Assembly (NCBI RefSeq): GCF_012911865.1
Contig: NZ_JAAXYH010000004.1
Location: 248,001-312,000, forward strand
Direction: 5' to 3'
Origin: Shewanella salipaludis
GTDB lineage: Bacteria; Pseudomonadota; Gammaproteobacteria; Enterobacterales; Shewanellaceae
Length of the DNA stretch: 64,000 nucleotides
Every line of letters begins with the position of its first letter. The stretch's first letter is position 1. The notes beneath the pieces are model-generated. The model was not told where the DNA came from. It saw only the letters and a program-made list of their open reading frames with translations, and made no database searches. Shown here piece by piece: positions 1 through 10,114 of the stretch. Both the position numbers and the translations under genes were made by a program.

Positions 1-349
1 TGGGACAGATCCACAGACGTTGACCGAATTGGATAGGGTGGAAGTTATCCATCCATTCGCGAACCCAGTCCTTATCTTCTATCAGTTCTACCTTGTGGCT
101 GAAATCCTCCCCCAGGAAAGGCAAGTGCTTCAGCATCTCGATCGTCGGGGCCAGATCTGTGTCTGCCTCGAACAGCGCCACCACCACAGTATCTTGCCAC
201 AAGGGGGTTTCGCCCAGCTTGGGTTCGAATATCGGCGTGTCTTTACCATCTTCGAAGGTAATGGAGACTGAGCCTGCTTCCATCAGCAGGTCGCTTAAGG
301 TTTCGGCATCGTCACTGTTGGTGTTGATGCGCAGTTGGATCCAGGGCAT
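1..349 (-). CDS. prmA: Ribosomal protein L11 methyltransferase PrmA (5' part only)
   Basis: The minus strand reads an open frame from an ATG at 347-349 to the window edge, giving the first ~116 residues of a PrmA-like protein beginning [20 protein letters not shown] and ending near FGQRLWICP. PrmA trimethylates ribosomal protein L11 using S-adenosylmethionine; this piece corresponds to its N-terminal L11-recognition domain and the linker (EWMDNFHPI), so the SAM-binding domain lies outside the window. An AGGA ribosome-binding site precedes the ATG. It is transcribed away from the fumarate reductase genes. Recognition is by close match to the remembered E. coli sequence; identity is secure, completeness cannot be judged. 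Confidence 0.93.
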   Translation of the reverse strand, partial: MPWIQLRINTNSDDAETLSDLLMEAGSVSITFEDGKDTPIFEPKLGETPLWQDTVVVALFEADTDLAPTIEMLKHLPFLGEDFSHKVELIEDKDWVREWMDNFHPIQFGQRLWICP

Positions 350-640
350 GTGGGCTTCCTGTGAGTCTTGGGATCGAATTTCGCGCTATTGTAACTCCAA
401 GCCGTGGAGGTTGCGAGTTTCAGCACACAGCAGCCAATTAGCCGGCATCGACATGGGGCGACTGTGGGGAATTTAACCCGGCGGCAAGATTCTCTGTGGT
501 CGTTGGATGAGCTGCTAAAATAATGATTCCGGGTTAGTTATTGAACATTTGATCCAGCTCATACTGCCCGGCACACAGATGTACGACATTCATAGAGCGT
601 GATGCAAGCTTGCCGCTCCCATTACTTAAATGAGGCCGAT

Positions 641-1321
641 ATGGCGAAACGTCTAAATCTGACCAAGTGGTATGCCTATCTGGATGTGTGCCAGAGCCTG
701 TCCGGGGTGCTGCTGGCAGTATTTCTGTGGACCCATCTGCTGTTGGTGTCGTCAATCTTGCTCGGTGGTGAGGCCATGGCCTGGGTGGCGCGCACCATGG
801 AGCTGAGTTTCCTGAGCGCAGATGGTCAGGGTTATCCCTGGGTCGTCAGCCTGATCGCCATAGGCGTCGCCGGGTTGGCCTTGGTGCATGCTGTGCCTGC
901 GTTGCAGAAAATGCCGCTGACCTTGCGCCAGCATGCAGCGCTGCGAACCCAGATGCACAGCATAGATCATGGCGACACCCGTCTTTGGTACTGGCAGGCG
1001 TTGACAGGCGGCGTCATTTTACTGCTCTTGCCCGTGCATCTGTGGTTGATTGGCTCGGCACCCGAGACCATAGGTCCCCAGGGCAGCGGCCACAGGATAT
1101 GGGCTCAGGGCGCATGGCTCTTATATTTGCCGCTGTTGCTGGCGGTGGAGTTGCACGCTGCCATCGGCATTTACCGGGTCGTATTGAAATGGGGCGCGGC
1201 GCGGGGGCTGGACACCCGAATCTGGCTCAAGAAGCTCAAGACTCTGGTCAGCCTGCTGTTCATCGCCATAGGCCTGGCATCTTTGCTGGCGTTTTTGCCT
1301 TATGCGCCGCTGGCAGGCTAG
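641..1321 (+). CDS. frdC: Fumarate reductase di-heme cytochrome b subunit FrdC
   Basis: A 226-residue hydrophobic protein with five predicted membrane helices, first gene of frdC-frdA-frdB. It matches the single-subunit di-heme cytochrome b of Wolinella/Campylobacter-type quinol:fumarate reductases, not the two-subunit E. coli FrdCD. Histidines 32, 83, 133 and 172 fall at the spacing of the four heme ligands of the Wolinella protein (44, 93, 143, 182). Glu54 and Glu170 fall where Wolinella has Glu66 (menaquinol site) and Glu180 (proton E-pathway). The start at 641 is chosen because GAGG sits 5 bases upstream; an in-frame ATG at 599 would add 14 residues without a good ribosome site. It anchors FrdAB to the inner membrane. 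Confidence 0.88.
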   Translation: MAKRLNLTKWYAYLDVCQSLSGVLLAVFLWTHLLLVSSILLGGEAMAWVARTMELSFLSADGQGYPWVVSLIAIGVAGLALVHAVPALQKMPLTLRQHAALRTQMHSIDHGDTRLWYWQALTGGVILLLLPVHLWLIGSAPETIGPQGSGHRIWAQGAWLLYLPLLLAVELHAAIGIYRVVLKWGAARGLDTRIWLKKLKTLVSLLFIAIGLASLLAFLPYAPLAG

Positions 1322-1354
1322 CCAGACGGTCACTATTTCACAAGGAGAGCAGAC

Positions 1355-3379
1355 GTGAAACTCATCTATACCGATGCCTTGATCGTGGGGGCAGGATTGG
1401 CGGGTCTGAGGGTGGCCATTGCCGCCAAGGAACGTGGCCTGGATACTTTGGTGTTGTCGCTCATTCCCGCCAAACGTTCGCACTCGGCCGCGGCCCAGGG
1501 CGGCATGCAGGCGAGCCTGGGGAACGCGCTCAAGGGCATGGGCGATGATGAAGATGTGCACTTTCAGGATACGGTCAAAGGTTCCGACTGGGGCTGCGAT
1601 CAGAGCGTGGTGCGGATGTTTACCCACTGTGCGCCCAAGGCGGTGCGGGAATTGGCCCACTGGGGGGTGCCCTGGACCCGGGTCACAGCCGGCCCCAGGG
1701 AAGTGATAGTCAATGCCCAGAAGGTGACGCTGGAGGAGGCCCAAGCCGCCCATGGGCTGATCAATGCCCGTGACTTTGGCGGCACCCAGAAATGGCGTAC
1801 CTGCTATACCGCCGATGGCACAGGGCATTCACTCCTGTATGCCATGGATAACAAAGCCATTTCCATGGATATCCCGGTGCATGAAAGAGTCGAGGCGCTG
1901 GCGCTCATTCATGACGGCAAACGCTGTCATGGGGTGATTGCCCGTTGTCTTATCACGGGTGAACTGCGGGCCTATGTCGCCAAGGCGACGACTATAGCCA
2001 CAGGTGGTTATGGCCGCATCTATGCCGTGTCCACCAATGCGGTCATCTGCGAGGGCATGGGGCAGGCGCTGGCGCTGGAGACAGGGGTCGCTACCCTGGG
2101 CAACATGGAGGCGGTGCAGTTTCACCCGACCGCCATAGTGCCTGTGGGGATCCTCACCACAGAGGGCTGTCGCGGCGACGGCGGCCTGCTGCGCGACAAG
2201 GACGGCTATCGCTTCATGCCAGATTATGAGCCAGAGAAGAAAGAGCTGGCGTCGCGGGATGTGGTATCACGGCGCATGACGGAACACATACGCAAGGGCA
2301 AGGGAGTCGACAGTCCCTATGGGCCACATCTGTGGCTGGATATCACTCTGCTGGGGCGCAAGCACATAGAGACCAACCTGCGTGAAGTGCAGGAGATCTG
2401 CGAAAACTTCTTGGGCATAGATCCCGTCAAGGATTGGATCCCGGTGCGCCCGACCCAGCACTATTCCATGGGCGGGGTACGCACAGATGCCAAGGGCCAA
2501 AGCCCGCAGCTCTGGGGGCTGTTCAGTGTCGGCGAAGCGGCCTGTTGGGACATGCACGGCTTCAATCGCCTGGGGGGCAATTCGCTGGCCGAGACTGTGG
2601 TGGGCGGCATGATAGTCGGCAAATATGTCGCCGATTTCTGTGAGTGCAACAACCTGGAGGTCGATACCGGACTGGTGCAGCTGTTCATGGACAGGGTCGG
2701 CGACGAAATCGACGCCCTGATCGACGGCGGTGGCAGCGAGAGCCCCATAGTGCTCAAGCGTGAGATGCAGCGCATCATGATGGATTATGTGGGCATATTC
2801 AGAAATGGCGCCGAACTGGATAAGGCCGTCGCCGGGTTGAAAGTGCTGCTCGAGCGTTCCCGCAGACTCGGGCTCAAGTGTAACAAGCGCCACGCCAATC
2901 CCGAGTTGGTGGAGGCGCTCAGGGTCAGGCGTATGCTCAAGGTGGCGCTGACGGTTGCCTGCGGCGCCGCGGCCCGCACCGAGAGCCGCGGCGCCCATGC
3001 CAGGGAAGATTATCCCCAGCGCAACGACAGGGATTGGCTCAAGCGTACCCTGGCAAGTTGGCCCGACAGCGAGGCGCTCGAGCCCGTGCTGCACTATGAA
3101 GCGCTGGATGTGATGCAGATGGAGTTGCCGCCGGGCTATCGTGGTTATGGCGCAGATAACAGCATAGCGCACCCGGATACCGAGAGGCGCTCGGCGCAGA
3201 TAGCGGCCATTCTCGCCGAACTGGGGGATGATGCCGACAGGTATACCAGGCAGAGGGCGCTGATGCCGTTTGACTTGCCCGACAGCCTGGCGCCGAGAAA
3301 TGAACGCCTGTGCGACACTCTGGCAACGCCGCTGACGTCTGTGGCCGGCAAGATCTCGACGGGGGAGCAGGCATTATGA
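1355..3379 (+). CDS. frdA: Fumarate reductase flavoprotein subunit FrdA
   Basis: A 674-residue flavoprotein that reduces fumarate to succinate on the cytoplasmic side, with covalently bound FAD. The N-terminal dinucleotide-binding motif is at residues 11-18 (VGAGLAGL) and the FAD-linking His43 lies in HSAAAQGG. Catalytic positions known from Wolinella FrdA are all present at nearly the same numbers: His257 (QFHPTA), Arg301 (SRDVVSRR), His369 (QHYSMGG) and Arg405 (NRLGGNS). The start is a GTG with AGGAG about 7 bases upstream. It follows frdC by 33 bases and overlaps frdB by ATGA. The reaction could run as succinate oxidation; the family comparison favours fumarate reduction. Confidence 0.94.
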   Translation: MKLIYTDALIVGAGLAGLRVAIAAKERGLDTLVLSLIPAKRSHSAAAQGGMQASLGNALKGMGDDEDVHFQDTVKGSDWGCDQSVVRMFTHCAPKAVRELAHWGVPWTRVTAGPREVIVNAQKVTLEEAQAAHGLINARDFGGTQKWRTCYTADGTGHSLLYAMDNKAISMDIPVHERVEALALIHDGKRCHGVIARCLITGELRAYVAKATTIATGGYGRIYAVSTNAVICEGMGQALALETGVATLGNMEAVQFHPTAIVPVGILTTEGCRGDGGLLRDKDGYRFMPDYEPEKKELASRDVVSRRMTEHIRKGKGVDSPYGPHLWLDITLLGRKHIETNLREVQEICENFLGIDPVKDWIPVRPTQHYSMGGVRTDAKGQSPQLWGLFSVGEAACWDMHGFNRLGGNSLAETVVGGMIVGKYVADFCECNNLEVDTGLVQLFMDRVGDEIDALIDGGGSESPIVLKREMQRIMMDYVGIFRNGAELDKAVAGLKVLLERSRRLGLKCNKRHANPELVEALRVRRMLKVALTVACGAAARTESRGAHAREDYPQRNDRDWLKRTLASWPDSEALEPVLHYEALDVMQMELPPGYRGYGADNSIAHPDTERRSAQIAAILAELGDDADRYTRQRALMPFDLPDSLAPRNERLCDTLATPLTSVAGKISTGEQAL

Positions 3380-4143
3380 CGACAAGACTCATTCCCACAG
3401 TGACAGATACCGGGTCTGCGGGACGCAGATTAACCTTCAATATTTTTCGCTTCGATCCCCAGGAAAACGGCGATAAGCCCAAGATGGTGAGCTACAGCCT
3501 GGATGAAACCCCGGGGATGACCATCTTCATCGCCCTCAATCGTTTACGGGACGAGCAGGACAGCTCGCTGCAGTTCGACTTTGTCTGCAGAGCGGGGATC
3601 TGCGGCAGTTGTGCCATGGTGATCAATGGCTTGCCGACACTGGCCTGTCGTACCCTGACCACTCGTTATCCCAAGGGAGAAATCACTCTGATGCCACTGC
3701 CGGGTTTCGAACTCATAGGGGATCTGTCGGTCAACACGGGCAAATTCATGCGGCAACTGGCCGAGCGTCTGCAGTTGTGGCTGCATCCCAGGGAAGGAGA
3801 ACAGTCTATCCATGCGTTGGAGCAAGCCATGGATCCCGACGAGGCGGCGCGGCTGTACGAGCTGGAGCGCTGCGTCGAATGCGGCGTATGCGTGTCGGCC
3901 TGCGCCACCAAGCAGATGCGTGACACCTTCGTCGGTGCCGTGGGACTGATGAAGATTGCCCGCTTCGAGCTCGACAGCCGCGATGGCCGCAGCGTTGAGG
4001 ATTTCTATCATGTGATAGGCAATCAGGATGGGGTCTTCGGCTGCATGACCTTGCTGGGTTGTCAGGATAATTGCCCCAAGGATTTGCCGCACATGCAGCA
4101 AATTGCCTATCTGCGCCGCAAGATGGCCATGACCCTGCTCTAG
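3376..4143 (+). CDS. frdB: Fumarate reductase iron-sulfur subunit FrdB
   Basis: A 255-residue electron-transfer subunit carrying the three classic clusters. The [2Fe-2S] ligands are C71, C76, C79 and C91. The second domain has C166, C169, C172 and C176 ([11 protein letters not shown]) and C223, C229 and C233, giving one [4Fe-4S] and one [3Fe-4S] cluster in the standard arrangement. The ATG at 3376 overlaps the frdA stop in an ATGA junction, so translation is probably coupled; an upstream in-frame start at 3310 inside frdA is unlikely. It passes electrons from the FrdC hemes to the FrdA flavin. The gene is followed by a bidirectional terminator shared with rho. Confidence 0.95.
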   Translation: MTTRLIPTVTDTGSAGRRLTFNIFRFDPQENGDKPKMVSYSLDETPGMTIFIALNRLRDEQDSSLQFDFVCRAGICGSCAMVINGLPTLACRTLTTRYPKGEITLMPLPGFELIGDLSVNTGKFMRQLAERLQLWLHPREGEQSIHALEQAMDPDEAARLYELERCVECGVCVSACATKQMRDTFVGAVGLMKIARFELDSRDGRSVEDFYHVIGNQDGVFGCMTLLGCQDNCPKDLPHMQQIAYLRRKMAMTLL

Positions 4144-4205
4144 TACGGCTTGAGGCCGGGTTTAGCCAGGCATCGCCGACCGCTCAGGGTGATTTTCAGC
4201 CACAA

Positions 4206-4228
4206 AAAAGCCGCTTAGCGCGGCTTTT
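4206..4228. terminator. Bidirectional rho-independent terminator between frdB and rho
   Basis: A perfect 9-bp stem (AAAAGCCGC / GCGGCTTTT) with a 5-base loop, A-rich on one side and T-rich on the other. It lies between the convergent genes frdB (plus) and rho (minus) and can end transcripts from both directions. Confidence 0.85.
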
Positions 4229-4260
4229 ATTATGCAACCTATCGTAAAAAAATAGGGGCC

Positions 4261-5526
4261 TTACGACTTGGCGCGTTTCATCGCGGTGAAGAATTCATCG
4301 TTGGTCTTGGTCATCGCCAATTTGTCGATGAGGAATTCCATGGCGCTGACTTCATCCATGGGATTGAGGATCTTACGCAGGATCCACATCTTCTGCAGTT
4401 CTTCGGGCGTGGTCAGTTTCTCTTCGCGGCGGGTGCCTGAGCGGTTGAAGTCTATCGCCGGGAAGACGCGTTTCTCGGCCGCCTTACGTGACAGGTGCAA
4501 TTCCTGGTTACCCGTACCCTTAAACTCTTCGTAGATGACTTCATCCATCTTGGAGCCGGTATCGACCAGGGCTGTGGCTATGATGGTCAGGCTGCCGCCG
4601 TGTTCTATGTTACGTGCCGCGCCGAAGAAACGCTTGGGTCTATGCAGGGCGTTGGCATCCACACCACCCGTCAGTACCTTGCCAGAGGACGGGATGACAG
4701 TGTTATAGGCACGTGCCAGACGTGTGATTGAGTCGAGCAGGATGACCACGTCTTTCTTGTGCTCAACCAAACGTTTGGCCTTCTCGATAACCATTTCGGC
4801 TACCTGCACGTGACGGCTCGCCGGCTCGTCGAAGGTCGAGGCTATCACTTCGCCTTTGACCAGGCGTTGCATCTCGGTCACTTCTTCCGGCCGTTCGTCG
4901 ATTAGCAGTACTATCAGCACCACGTCGGGATTATTATAGGTAATGCTCTGGGCAATGTTCTGCAGTAACAGTGTCTTACCCGCTTTTGGCGGTGCGACAA
5001 TCAGACCACGCTGACCCTTGCCTATCGGCGAACAGAGATCCAGAATACGGGCTGTGATGTCTTCTGTCGAACCATTGCCGCGCTCCATACGCATACGCTC
5101 TTCGGCATGCAGCGGAGTTAAGTTTTCAAACAGGATTTTATTGCGGGAATTTTCTGGCTTGTCGAAGTTGACTTCATTGACTTTGAGCAGGGCAAAATAA
5201 CGCTCGCCTTCTTTGGGTGGGCGGATCTTACCGAAAATAGTGTCGCCGGTGCGCATGTTGAAGCGGCGGATCTGGCTGGGCGAAACATAGATATCATCCG
5301 GGCCGGCAAGGTAAGAACCGTCTGCACTGCGTAAGAAACCAAAACCGTCTTGGAGGATTTCTAATACGCCGCCACCAAAAATGTCTTCACCACTCTTGGC
5401 ATGGGCTTTAAGGATAGAGAAAATAATGTCCTGCTTGCGGGCGCGGGCCATATTTTCGAGCTTCATATTTTCAGCTAGTGAGACTAGCTCAGAAATAGGC
5501 GTGTCTTTTAATTCAGTTAGATTCAT
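4261..5526 (-). CDS. rho: Transcription termination factor Rho
   Basis: A 421-residue hexameric RNA-dependent ATPase that ends transcription of untranslated RNA. It begins [20 protein letters not shown]. The OSB-fold RNA-binding region includes GFGFLR; the Walker A loop is PPKAGKT, Walker B is VVILLDS, and the R-loop region is [11 protein letters not shown]. Length agrees with E. coli Rho (419). The ATG at 5524-5526 is preferred over an in-frame TTG at 5553 because family members start at MNLTELK. It is downstream of trxA on the same strand, the common gammaproteobacterial order, separated by about 215 bases holding a conserved-looking hairpin. Confidence 0.97.
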   Translation of the reverse strand: MNLTELKDTPISELVSLAENMKLENMARARKQDIIFSILKAHAKSGEDIFGGGVLEILQDGFGFLRSADGSYLAGPDDIYVSPSQIRRFNMRTGDTIFGKIRPPKEGERYFALLKVNEVNFDKPENSRNKILFENLTPLHAEERMRMERGNGSTEDITARILDLCSPIGKGQRGLIVAPPKAGKTLLLQNIAQSITYNNPDVVLIVLLIDERPEEVTEMQRLVKGEVIASTFDEPASRHVQVAEMVIEKAKRLVEHKKDVVILLDSITRLARAYNTVIPSSGKVLTGGVDANALHRPKRFFGAARNIEHGGSLTIIATALVDTGSKMDEVIYEEFKGTGNQELHLSRKAAEKRVFPAIDFNRSGTRREEKLTTPEELQKMWILRKILNPMDEVSAMEFLIDKLAMTKTNDEFFTAMKRAKS

Positions 5527-5664
5527 TTTAGGGGGTCTTGTGTTACGCGACAAAGCTTACCGCGTTCAATCAGTAAAGTTTGTGATGCTAGGATAGTGAT
5601 TGAAAAGCGAGAAGTGGTTCAGTTAGAAGAAATCTGATTATTAAAGTAGCACTAACAAACGCGG

Positions 5665-5728
5665 GCGTCCAGAAATTTAGGGAAACCCGACACGATTTAT
5701 TTACAACTCGTATCGGGCCGACGGACGC
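5665..5728 (-). promoter_or_regulatory. Structured trxA-rho intergenic leader (nested hairpin)
   Basis: Reading the minus strand after the trxA stop, a 10-bp stem (CCCGATACGA with TCGTGTCGGG, one G-U pair) is enclosed by a second stem GCGTCC/GGACGC. No real T-run follows, so it is not a clean intrinsic terminator. Rho genes are commonly autoregulated by attenuation in the leader, and this fold is in the right place for that or for processing of the trxA 3' end. No rhoL-like leader peptide was found. Confidence 0.45.
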
Positions 5729-5741
5729 TAATGCCTGGGCA

Positions 5742-6068
5742 TTAGAGCTGGGCGTCGATGAATTCTTTCAGTTGGGTTTTAGACAGGGCGCCGACCTTGG
5801 TCGCAGCCAACTCACCACCCTTGAACATCAGCAGCGTCGGGATGCCACGCACGCCGTATTTGGCCGGTGACACATTGTTCTGATCTACGTTCAGTTTTGC
5901 CACTGTGATGCGACCGGCATATTCCTCGGCAACATCGTCCAGAATGGGGGCGATCATTTTGCATGGACCACACCACTCGGCCCAGAAGTCTACCAATACT
6001 GGCTGTTCTGACTTTAATACGTCGTTTTCGAAGCTGTCGTCGCTCAGGTATACAATTTTCTCGCTCAT
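5742..6068 (-). CDS. trxA: Thioredoxin 1
   Basis: A 108-residue thioredoxin, a small cytoplasmic disulfide reductase serving ribonucleotide reductase, methionine sulfoxide reductases and others. The active site WCGPC places the cysteines at 33 and 36, and the cis-proline loop is GIPTLLMF. The ATG at 6066-6068 ([10 protein letters not shown]) is preceded by GGAGAA; an in-frame start 24 bases upstream is a track extension. It is divergent from rhlB across about 150 bases and lies upstream of rho, as in E. coli. Confidence 0.97.
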   Translation of the reverse strand: MSEKIVYLSDDSFENDVLKSEQPVLVDFWAEWCGPCKMIAPILDDVAEEYAGRITVAKLNVDQNNVSPAKYGVRGIPTLLMFKGGELAATKVGALSKTQLKEFIDAQL

Positions 6069-6154
6069 GATGTTCTCCAGTTTGGTTGCCATTGCTGGTT
6101 TGTTAATGGCTTACCATGTATATTGGGGTTGAAAAATAGCTTTTCAAGTTGCCT

Positions 6155-6163
6155 TGTTACAAT
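6155..6163 (+). promoter_or_regulatory. Possible extended -10 promoter element for rhlB
   Basis: TGTTACAAT at 6155-6163 is a TGnTACAAT extended -10 element, 58 bases before the rhlB start. No good -35 hexamer is seen at the usual distance, which extended -10 promoters tolerate. The same string (TTGTTACAATG) recurs upstream of mshI. Confidence 0.35.
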
Positions 6164-6220
6164 GTGGCTATTTCAAACGATCGAGTATCTTATTGCAACC
6201 CTAACTGGTAAGCTTGCGCT

Positions 6221-7540
6221 ATGAGCCAAACACATTTATCTACCCAAAAATTTGCTGACCTGCCTCTGCATCCCGAGGTTATTCAGGCACTAACAGAAAA
6301 CGGTTTTGAATATTGTACGCCTATCCAGGCGTTATCATTACCCATATTACTTCAAACAAAAGATATCGCAGGCCAGGCACAAACGGGCACAGGCAAGACC
6401 ATGGCTTTCCTGGTAGCGACCTTCAGCCACCTGTTATCGACCCCCATTCCCGAAGGGCGCCAAATCAATCAGCCCAGGGCCATCATCATGGCTCCTACCC
6501 GCGAACTGGCGATTCAGATAGCTAAAGATGCCACCCTGCTTGCCAAGCACACCAAGATCAAGGTGGGCATAGTCTATGGCGGCGAAAGCTATGATGTACA
6601 AAGAAAAGTTCTGGATCAGGGTGTCGACATTCTGATCGGCACCACGGGGCGCATCATAGATTATGTGCGTCAGGGGATCATTAACCTGAGTGCGATTCAG
6701 GCTGTGGTGCTGGATGAAGCGGATCGTATGTTCGATCTCGGTTTCATCAAGGACATACGCTTTCTCTTCAATCGCATGCCGGCGGCGGATCAACGCCTGA
6801 ACATGCTGTTTTCGGCGACCCTGTCGATGAAGGTGCAGGAACTGGCCTACGATCACATGAACGAGCCGGAAAAAGTCGTCATAGCGCCCGACGAGAAAAC
6901 CTCCAAGAACATCAGGGAAGAGATTTTCTATCCGTCGCAGGATGAGAAATTGCGGCTGCTGCTGACCCTGATAGAAGAAGATTGGCCCGAGAAGGCGATC
7001 GTTTTCTCCAACACCAAGCATAGCTGCGAGAAGCTCTGGGCCGCCCTCGAGGGGGATGGCCATAGAGTCGGCCTGCTGACCGGGGATGTGCCGCAGAAGA
7101 AACGTATTCGCATTCTGGAACAGTTCACCACAGGGGATTTGGATATCCTGGTGGCGACCGATGTGGCGGCCCGTGGCCTGCATATCTCGGACGTTTCCCA
7201 TGTGTATAACTACGACTTGCCGGACGACTGCGAAGATTATGTGCATCGTATCGGCCGTACCGGTCGCGCCGGCGCCAAGGGCGTGTCCATCAGTTTCGCC
7301 TGTGAAGAGTATGCGCTGAATCTGCCGGCCATCGAGAGCTATATCCAGCACTCCATCCCCATGAGCAATTACGACAGCTCGGCGCTGCTGGATGATATTC
7401 CGCCACCTGTACGTATTCATCGCAAGCATCCCAGTGGCTCGCGTAACCTGAGAGACCGTCCGGGTTCGGGCAGGACTCAAGGGGCACATCGCAGCGGTGC
7501 TCGTCCGCCGCGCCATGACAGGACACACAGACACTCGTAA
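6221..7540 (+). CDS. rhlB: ATP-dependent RNA helicase RhlB (DEAD box)
   Basis: A 439-residue DEAD-box helicase of the RNA degradosome, which unwinds structured RNA for RNase E/PNPase decay. Visible motifs in order: Q motif region near residues 33-40, AQTGTGKT (Walker A, ~55), [12 protein letters not shown] at ~165, SAT, and [10 protein letters not shown]. The tail after ~400 is rich in Arg, Gly, Pro and His, typical of the RNA-binding extension. E. coli RhlB is 421 residues. It diverges from trxA and its stop codon is immediately followed by the ATG of the gppA-like gene, so the two are an operon. Confidence 0.95.
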   Translation: MSQTHLSTQKFADLPLHPEVIQALTENGFEYCTPIQALSLPILLQTKDIAGQAQTGTGKTMAFLVATFSHLLSTPIPEGRQINQPRAIIMAPTRELAIQIAKDATLLAKHTKIKVGIVYGGESYDVQRKVLDQGVDILIGTTGRIIDYVRQGIINLSAIQAVVLDEADRMFDLGFIKDIRFLFNRMPAADQRLNMLFSATLSMKVQELAYDHMNEPEKVVIAPDEKTSKNIREEIFYPSQDEKLRLLLTLIEEDWPEKAIVFSNTKHSCEKLWAALEGDGHRVGLLTGDVPQKKRIRILEQFTTGDLDILVATDVAARGLHISDVSHVYNYDLPDDCEDYVHRIGRTGRAGAKGVSISFACEEYALNLPAIESYIQHSIPMSNYDSSALLDDIPPPVRIHRKHPSGSRNLRDRPGSGRTQGAHRSGARPPRHDRTHRHS

Positions 7541-8461
7541 ATGCCGACACCCGCTTACGCCGCCATTACTCTGGGCTCTAACAGTTTCAATATGCTGATC
7601 GCCAGGACTCAGGGTGATCGGCCTCAGGTTATTGCCAAGTATAAGCGTAAGGTCAGGTTGGCCGAGGGAATCGCGCCCGATGGCCGCCTGAGTCAGGCCG
7701 TGATGCAGCGTGGTCTGGATTGTCTGGCGATGTTTGCCCAGATGTTGGCCGAGCATAAGATAGCGGCAGATAACGTTGCCGTTATCGCTACCGCCACCCT
7801 GAGATGCATCAGCAATGCCGACGACTTCTGTCGGCATGCCCTGTCCGTGTTGGGGCATCCGATAGAGATCATCACCGGTCTGCGTGAGGCCGAGCTCATC
7901 TACCAGGGCATGGTCACCACCACCTGTGGTGCCGGCCGGCGCTTGGTGATCGACATAGGCGGTGCCAGCACCGAATTTATCGTGGGTGATGGCCATGAAC
8001 TGTTATTCAAGACCAGCTTGCCCATAGGCTGTGTCACCTTCAATCAGCAATTCTTTACCTCTGCGCCACTGCAGCAGCTGGACTTCGATGATGCCAGGCA
8101 ACAAGTGTTGCTGAGCCTCGGCGAGCAGCGCCAGGAGTTGCGCCGCCTGGGCTGGCAGTGTGTGGTGGGCGCCTCGGGCGCCGTCCAGTCCGTGGTCGAA
8201 TTGTTACTGCATCGCCGGCAGGCGGAAACCATTACCCCCCAGGTGCTCGAGTGTCTCAAACAGGAAATCCTCAATCAGAGTGATCTATCCCTGTCCGGCA
8301 TTCGGGGTCTATGCCCCGAGCGGGCACCTACCTTCGCCGCCGGTGTTGCCATTCTGTCGGCGTTGTTCGAGTTACTCGGGATAGAAAAGCTGTCGCTGTC
8401 GGGCGGGGCGTTGCGTGAAGGGGTATTGCATATGCTGGCGAGTCGCATCGACCACCGCTAG
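7541..8461 (+). CDS. gppA: Ppx/GppA-family phosphatase, short form
   Basis: A 306-residue protein of the Ppx/GppA (ASKHA-fold) family, which removes phosphate from polyphosphate or pppGpp. The phosphate-1 loop reads ITLGSNSFNM at residues 9-18, phosphate-2 is DIGGASTEF, and the C-terminal adenosine-type motif is LSGGALREG. E. coli GppA and Ppx are about 500 residues; this protein has the two ASKHA subdomains but lacks the C-terminal HD-like extension. The first-loop aspartate usual in DLGSNSF is Thr here. The ATG directly abuts the rhlB stop, indicating coupled translation. Substrate (pppGpp versus polyphosphate) cannot be told from sequence. Confidence 0.82.
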   Translation: MPTPAYAAITLGSNSFNMLIARTQGDRPQVIAKYKRKVRLAEGIAPDGRLSQAVMQRGLDCLAMFAQMLAEHKIAADNVAVIATATLRCISNADDFCRHALSVLGHPIEIITGLREAELIYQGMVTTTCGAGRRLVIDIGGASTEFIVGDGHELLFKTSLPIGCVTFNQQFFTSAPLQQLDFDDARQQVLLSLGEQRQELRRLGWQCVVGASGAVQSVVELLLHRRQAETITPQVLECLKQEILNQSDLSLSGIRGLCPERAPTFAAGVAILSALFELLGIEKLSLSGGALREGVLHMLASRIDHR

Positions 8462-8525
8462 CCGGAGGAATCCCGGCGCTGGCGACCTCTGTTATCTTCC
8501 ATGACTCATCCGGGAGTCGGCATTC

Positions 8526-8999
8526 CTATGCCGACCTCAGTATCCCGGCCAGATCCCGCTCCAGGGATATCTCTGGACGCTCGACTATCCGTCCCATCTC
8601 CTCGCCATCTTGCCGGACTATGAAGGTGGGAATACGCGCGAAGTCGTAGGCGGCCGCCAAGCCCTGGGGATCTTGTTTGGCACGGTCGATGCCGATATAG
8701 CTGGCGCGGATATTGGGGTTGTCGATGGCCTCCAGCACCCGGATGAAACGGGGCAGTTCCCTATGACAGTCGGGGCACCAGGTGCCTATGATGGCAACGA
8801 TCTCTATGGCGCCGCCGAGCTGGCTGAGGGGGGCGAGAGTGGCCATATCCGGCTGATAGGCCAGATATTCGCTGTCGAAGCCGGGTAGCTGCCCGGCCAG
8901 TTGGGTGCTTGGGATCTTGCCTGTCAGTATCACTGCTATGCCCTCATAAATCACCGCTGCCTTGGATAGGCCGCTCTTGTCGCTTTGGGGATGATACAC
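8526..8999 (-). CDS. Thioredoxin-family protein
   Basis: A 157-residue protein with a thioredoxin fold: GTWCPDC gives redox cysteines at 75 and 78, followed by a RIPTF cis-proline loop. It has no convincing signal peptide, so it is probably cytoplasmic. The start chosen is a GTG at 8997-8999 with AGGGGAG five bases upstream; the more distal ATG at 9059 would lie inside the hemB terminator and is unlikely. It lies downstream of hemB on the same strand and converges with gppA. The partner protein is unknown; a reductase of the TlpA/thioredoxin class is the safest label. Confidence 0.78.
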   Translation of the reverse strand: MYHPQSDKSGLSKAAVIYEGIAVILTGKIPSTQLAGQLPGFDSEYLAYQPDMATLAPLSQLGGAIEIVAIIGTWCPDCHRELPRFIRVLEAIDNPNIRASYIGIDRAKQDPQGLAAAYDFARIPTFIVRQDGEEMGRIVERPEISLERDLAGILRSA

Positions 9000-9045
9000 T
9001 CTGGCTCCCCTGCCTGTCAGCTCACCGGCGTTTCCCCTTAGCCAT

Positions 9046-9070
9046 AAAAAACGCCGCACCGGGCGACGTT
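9046..9070 (-). terminator. Rho-independent terminator of hemB
   Basis: On the minus strand an 8-bp stem (AACGTCGC / GCGGCGTT, one G-U pair) with a 5-base loop is followed by a run of T. It stands 22 bases after the hemB stop codon. Confidence 0.75.
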
Positions 9071-9091
9071 TACTCTGTTAGCCGCAGCAGG

Positions 9092-10114
<1,023 letters not shown>

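Noticed and set aside
93..476. Open frames on the plus strand across the prmA start
   Set aside because: They lie antisense to prmA or in the gap before frdC, with no ribosome site or family resemblance; prmA on the minus strand explains the region.
541..575. FNR-like box upstream of frdC
   Set aside because: TTGAT-N4-CTCAT has only one good half; not enough to call although anaerobic control would make sense.
5527..5553. Possible rhoL-like leader peptide or TTG start of Rho
   Set aside because: The candidate short frames contain early stops or lack ATG; Rho homologues begin at MNLTELK.
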